Below are positions 61,641 through 64,000 of a stretch of DNA of 64,000 nucleotides, in pieces; the stretch's first letter is position 1, and the number at the start of each line of letters is the position of its first letter. This stretch comes from JALZAI01 sp038212215 (GTDB lineage Bacteria > Actinomycetota > Actinomycetes > Mycobacteriales > Jatrophihabitantaceae): the NCBI GenBank assembly GCA_038212215.1, contig JBBQUT010000027.1, positions 1 to 64,000 on the forward strand, written 5' to 3'. Position numbers and translations under genes: made by a program. The notes below the pieces were generated by a model, which worked only from the letters and a program-made list of their open reading frames with translations, did no database searches and was not told where the DNA came from.

Positions 61641-63028
61641 CCACTGATTTCGAGGTCGGCGCAGCACGTCCGCAGACCGGCAGCTGGCACGAGCTCATCA
61701 CCGCCTCGCCCGGACGCCGGGCAGCGTCGCAGCGCCTGCCTTCGCTGCGCTCGGTGCTGCTGCGTTTCGCTCTCGCCGCGATCGGCGCGCTGATCCTGGT
61801 CGGCGTGGCCGGCACGATCGTCAGCCGTAACACTGCCGAGGACCAGTCCGTTCACGACGTCGCGCAGCTGACGAACGTCATCGCGAACAGCGTGGTGCAG
61901 CCCGCTTTGAAGGACGCGATGGCGACCAACTCCGACGCCGCCAGACGGGGCTTGGACGCGTTGATTCGCAAAGGCGTGCTGTCCTCTTCGCTGGTCCGCG
62001 TCAAGATCTGGACCCCGCAGGGGCAGATCGTCTACTCCGACGAGACGCTGCTTATCGACAAGCGCTTCGACCTCGACGCCCAGGTCCGTGAGACGTTCGC
62101 TCACCCGCAGACCCGCGCCGAGATCAGCGACCTGTCGTCGCCGGAAAACAGATTCGAACGCGGCCAGGGCACGATGCTCGAGGTCTACCGACCGGTATGG
62201 ACTCCTGGCGGGCACGAACTGCTGTTCGAGACCTACTTCCGCTACGACCAGGTCACCGCGCGGGCAACCCAGCTGTGGCACGGTTTCGCCGGCATCACGC
62301 TCAGCAGCCTCGCCGCCATCGTAGTGTTGCTGGCTCCGCTGGTGTGGACGTTGCTGGCGCGGGCCAGGCGGGCCTACCGCCAGCGCGAGGCGATGCTGCA
62401 GCAGGCCATGGACGCCTCGCTGGATGAGCGCCGGCGCATCGCTGCGACGCTGCATGACGGCGTCGTCCAAGAACTCGTCGCCGCTTCCTTCGCCGTTGCC
62501 GCCGGGGCGCAGAGCGCGTCGGCGAACGGGGACCGCGATCTCGCGGCGCGCCTGGACGAAGCGGGCGATGCGGTGCGCACGAGCATCGGTGGGATGCGCT
62601 CGCTGCTCGTCGACATCTATCCGCCGAACCTGCAGTCGGCGGGGTTGGTCCCGGCACTGCGCGATCTTGCCGCCACCAACGCCGGACGCGAGCCCGGGGT
62701 CGTCCTCGATCTGGACGAGCGCGCCGCGACGGCACTCAGCGCCGAACAGCAGCAGGCCTGTTTCCGGATCGCCCAGGAATGCCTGCGCAACGCCACTCGG
62801 CACTCGCGGGCGACAGTTCTGCAGATTTCACTGCACCGCGACGGTCGTGAGGTCGTGCTGGAAGCCGCCGACGACGGCGTCGGCTTCGAGATGCCCGCCA
62901 ATCCGGCGCACGGGCACTTCGGGCTGGCGCTGATGACCGACCTCGCCCGTGACGTGGGTGGCGAGCTCGCATTGCGTACCGCGCCTGGCGAAGGGACGGC
63001 CTGGCGATTGCGGCTGGACACCGCGTGA
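61637..63028 (+). CDS. NarL-type (HisKA_3) sensor histidine kinase
   Basis: A 463-residue membrane kinase. Transmembrane helices at about 37-62 and 213-240 enclose an extracytoplasmic sensor of about 150 residues (LFETYFRYDQVTARA near its end). The dimerisation domain has DERRRIAATLHDGVVQELV with the phospho-accepting His, and the ATPase domain has QECLRNATRHSRA and DDGVGF. It overlaps both the exported-protein gene before it and the response regulator gene after it, each by four bases. The stimulus is unknown. Confidence 0.93.
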   Translation: MTTDFEVGAARPQTGSWHELITASPGRRAASQRLPSLRSVLLRFALAAIGALILVGVAGTIVSRNTAEDQSVHDVAQLTNVIANSVVQPALKDAMATNSDAARRGLDALIRKGVLSSSLVRVKIWTPQGQIVYSDETLLIDKRFDLDAQVRETFAHPQTRAEISDLSSPENRFERGQGTMLEVYRPVWTPGGHELLFETYFRYDQVTARATQLWHGFAGITLSSLAAIVVLLAPLVWTLLARARRAYRQREAMLQQAMDASLDERRRIAATLHDGVVQELVAASFAVAAGAQSASANGDRDLAARLDEAGDAVRTSIGGMRSLLVDIYPPNLQSAGLVPALRDLAATNAGREPGVVLDLDERAATALSAEQQQACFRIAQECLRNATRHSRATVLQISLHRDGREVVLEAADDGVGFEMPANPAHGHFGLALMTDLARDVGGELALRTAPGEGTAWRLRLDTA

Positions 63029-63642
63029 TCCGCGTGCTTTTGGTCGACGACCATCGCCTGGTCCGCGCGGGTCTGGTCTCGCTGCTCGGCGGCGCGAGCG
63101 ACATCGAGGTGGTCGGCGAAGCCGCCGACGGCGCGATTGCCCTCGAGATCGCCGCCACGACAGAGATCGACGTCGCGCTGATGGACCTGTCGATGCCGGT
63201 GCTCGACGGCGTCGCCGCCACGCGGGTCCTGCGCGAGCGTCACCCGGACATCAAGGTGGTGGTGCTGTCCTCGTTCTCCGACCAGTCGCGGGTACGTGAC
63301 GCGATAGCAGCGGGCGCTACAGGTTACGTCCTCAAAGACACCAGCCCGGACGAGATGCTCGCCGCAATCCGCTCGGCGGCCGCAGGGCACGCCCCGCTGG
63401 ACGCCCGGGTGGCAGGCGCCCTCCTGCCGAAAGCCGACTCCGGGCCCCAGCTCAGCGACCGCGAGCAGCAGGTGCTCCGCCTTGCCACCAAGGGCATGGC
63501 AAACAAGCAGATCGGACGTGCGTTGGGCATCACCGAACGCACCGTCAAAGTGCACCTCGGCAACGTGTTCCGCCAGCTCGGCGTGAGTGACCGAACGTCC
63601 GCTGCGATGTGGGCCCGCGAGAACCTGCCCGCCGAGGGCTGA
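63025..63642 (+). CDS. LuxR/NarL-family response regulator
   Basis: A 205-residue regulator. The receiver has VLLVDDHRLVRAGL, phospho-acceptor Asp in VALMDLSMPV and Lys in YVLKDTSPDE. The C-terminal helix-turn-helix is LSDREQQVLRLATKGMANKQIGRALGITERTVKVHLGNVFRQLG (read in pieces). GTG at 63025 overlaps the kinase stop. It would regulate genes in response to the coupled kinase. It ends 72 bases before a convergent transporter gene. Confidence 0.95.
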   Translation: MIRVLLVDDHRLVRAGLVSLLGGASDIEVVGEAADGAIALEIAATTEIDVALMDLSMPVLDGVAATRVLRERHPDIKVVVLSSFSDQSRVRDAIAAGATGYVLKDTSPDEMLAAIRSAAAGHAPLDARVAGALLPKADSGPQLSDREQQVLRLATKGMANKQIGRALGITERTVKVHLGNVFRQLGVSDRTSAAMWARENLPAEG

Positions 63643-63714
63643 GGGCGCGCTCGGGCATGAGAAAGCCGACCGGGCGCCCCCACTGTGGGAACACCCCGCC
63701 GGCTCGCCGTCAGG

Positions 63715-64000
63715 TCAGTTCTTCTTGGCGGGGAACAGCGGGAGCACGCTACGGCCCCAGGTTGCGTTCGTCACGGCGCCCGCAGATGCGTACCAGGCCA
63801 GGAACGCGACGCCGATCCCGATGAAGCCGCCCGCGTGGGTGAGCGACAGGTTTTCGTTGAAGGCACCGAGGGTGAGCAGCGCGAAGGCGCCCAGCAGAGT
63901 TGCAAAGACGGTTGTCAGCACGGCGCTGGTGTTGATCGAAGCGATCGTCATGTACACCGTGAAGATCGTCCAGGTCAGCAGGAAGATGCCGGTAGCCGTG
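63715..64000 (-). CDS. Acetate uptake transporter (GPR1/FUN34/YaaH family), 3' part
   Basis: The C-terminal 94 residues of a membrane protein whose start lies beyond the window. The frame reads IFLLTWTIFTVYMTIASI and TNATWGRSVLPLFPAKKN, with three hydrophobic helices, matching the end of the SatP/YaaH acetate-succinate transporter family. It would carry acetate across the membrane. Only the 3' part can be judged; the stop is at 63715. Confidence 0.82.
   Translation of the reverse strand, partial: TATGIFLLTWTIFTVYMTIASINTSAVLTTVFATLLGAFALLTLGAFNENLSLTHAGGFIGIGVAFLAWYASAGAVTNATWGRSVLPLFPAKKN

Noticed and set aside
1..64000. CRISPR arrays, rRNA genes, prophage or secondary-metabolite clusters
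   Set aside because: No spaced direct repeats, rRNA-like sequence, phage structural genes or PKS/NRPS modules were seen on either strand.

Overview
The window is 64 kb of high-GC DNA, GC-biased at third codon positions, with frequent GTG starts and 4-bp ATGA/GTGA gene overlaps. The gene content (Hanks-type kinase, ANTAR, DUF3467, DUF2505, PucR and LuxR-type two-component proteins, and the era-recO-uppS-glyS-dusB-ppdK-dgt-dnaG neighbourhood) points to a chromosome of a free-living, probably soil, actinomycete (Actinomycetota). The genus cannot be fixed from the sequence; a Frankiales/Jatrophihabitans-like lineage is a guess.

Layout. 0-9 kb: the 3' end of an unrecognised gene with odd codon use, then signalling genes: a LOV-GAF-PP2C blue-light phosphatase, an AraC regulator, an RsbW-like ATPase and a membrane Ser/Thr kinase. 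A secreted amidase, a DUF4118 membrane protein and a PPK2 kinase follow. 9.1-12 kb: three consecutive decayed genes, remnants of a chemosensory-like operon (CheA-receiver hybrid, CheB, receiver-GGDEF). 12-22 kb: a secreted phosphodiesterase, then a catabolic block: enoyl-CoA hydratase, PucR regulator and, divergently, a three-subunit molybdenum hydroxylase with an SDR and a cyclase-family hydrolase. 22-26 kb: assorted metabolic genes including fumarylacetoacetase.

26.2-32.6 kb is the most coherent accessory module. A tight five-gene operon (small exported Ala-rich protein, ApbE flavin transferase, ferric-reductase-like membrane protein, NuoF-like flavoprotein, small ferredoxin) looks like an electron-transfer chain across the membrane. 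It is divergent from an OmpR/HisKA two-component system, and a second small exported protein lies downstream. The two exported proteins share an N-terminal motif, and their promoters share an 18-bp element related to one in front of the regulator, so the set looks like one regulon.

32.7-38 kb: a two-gene CHAT-protease plus alpha/beta-hydrolase unit, a VapBC pair, a truncated PIN gene fused to an IS30 remnant, and tRNA-Asn. 38-55.5 kb: the conserved housekeeping block (dnaG, dgt, ppdK, dusB, glyS, uppS, recO, era) with an amino-acid permease, a GAF-ANTAR regulator and an MFS transporter interspersed. 55.5-64 kb: a lipoprotein, a glycosyltransferase with a degenerate GGDEF-like N-terminus coupled to an acyltransferase, a Tat-type hydrolase, an exported disordered protein translationally coupled to a NarL-type two-component system, and a cut-off acetate-transporter gene. 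No CRISPR array, rRNA or prophage was seen.
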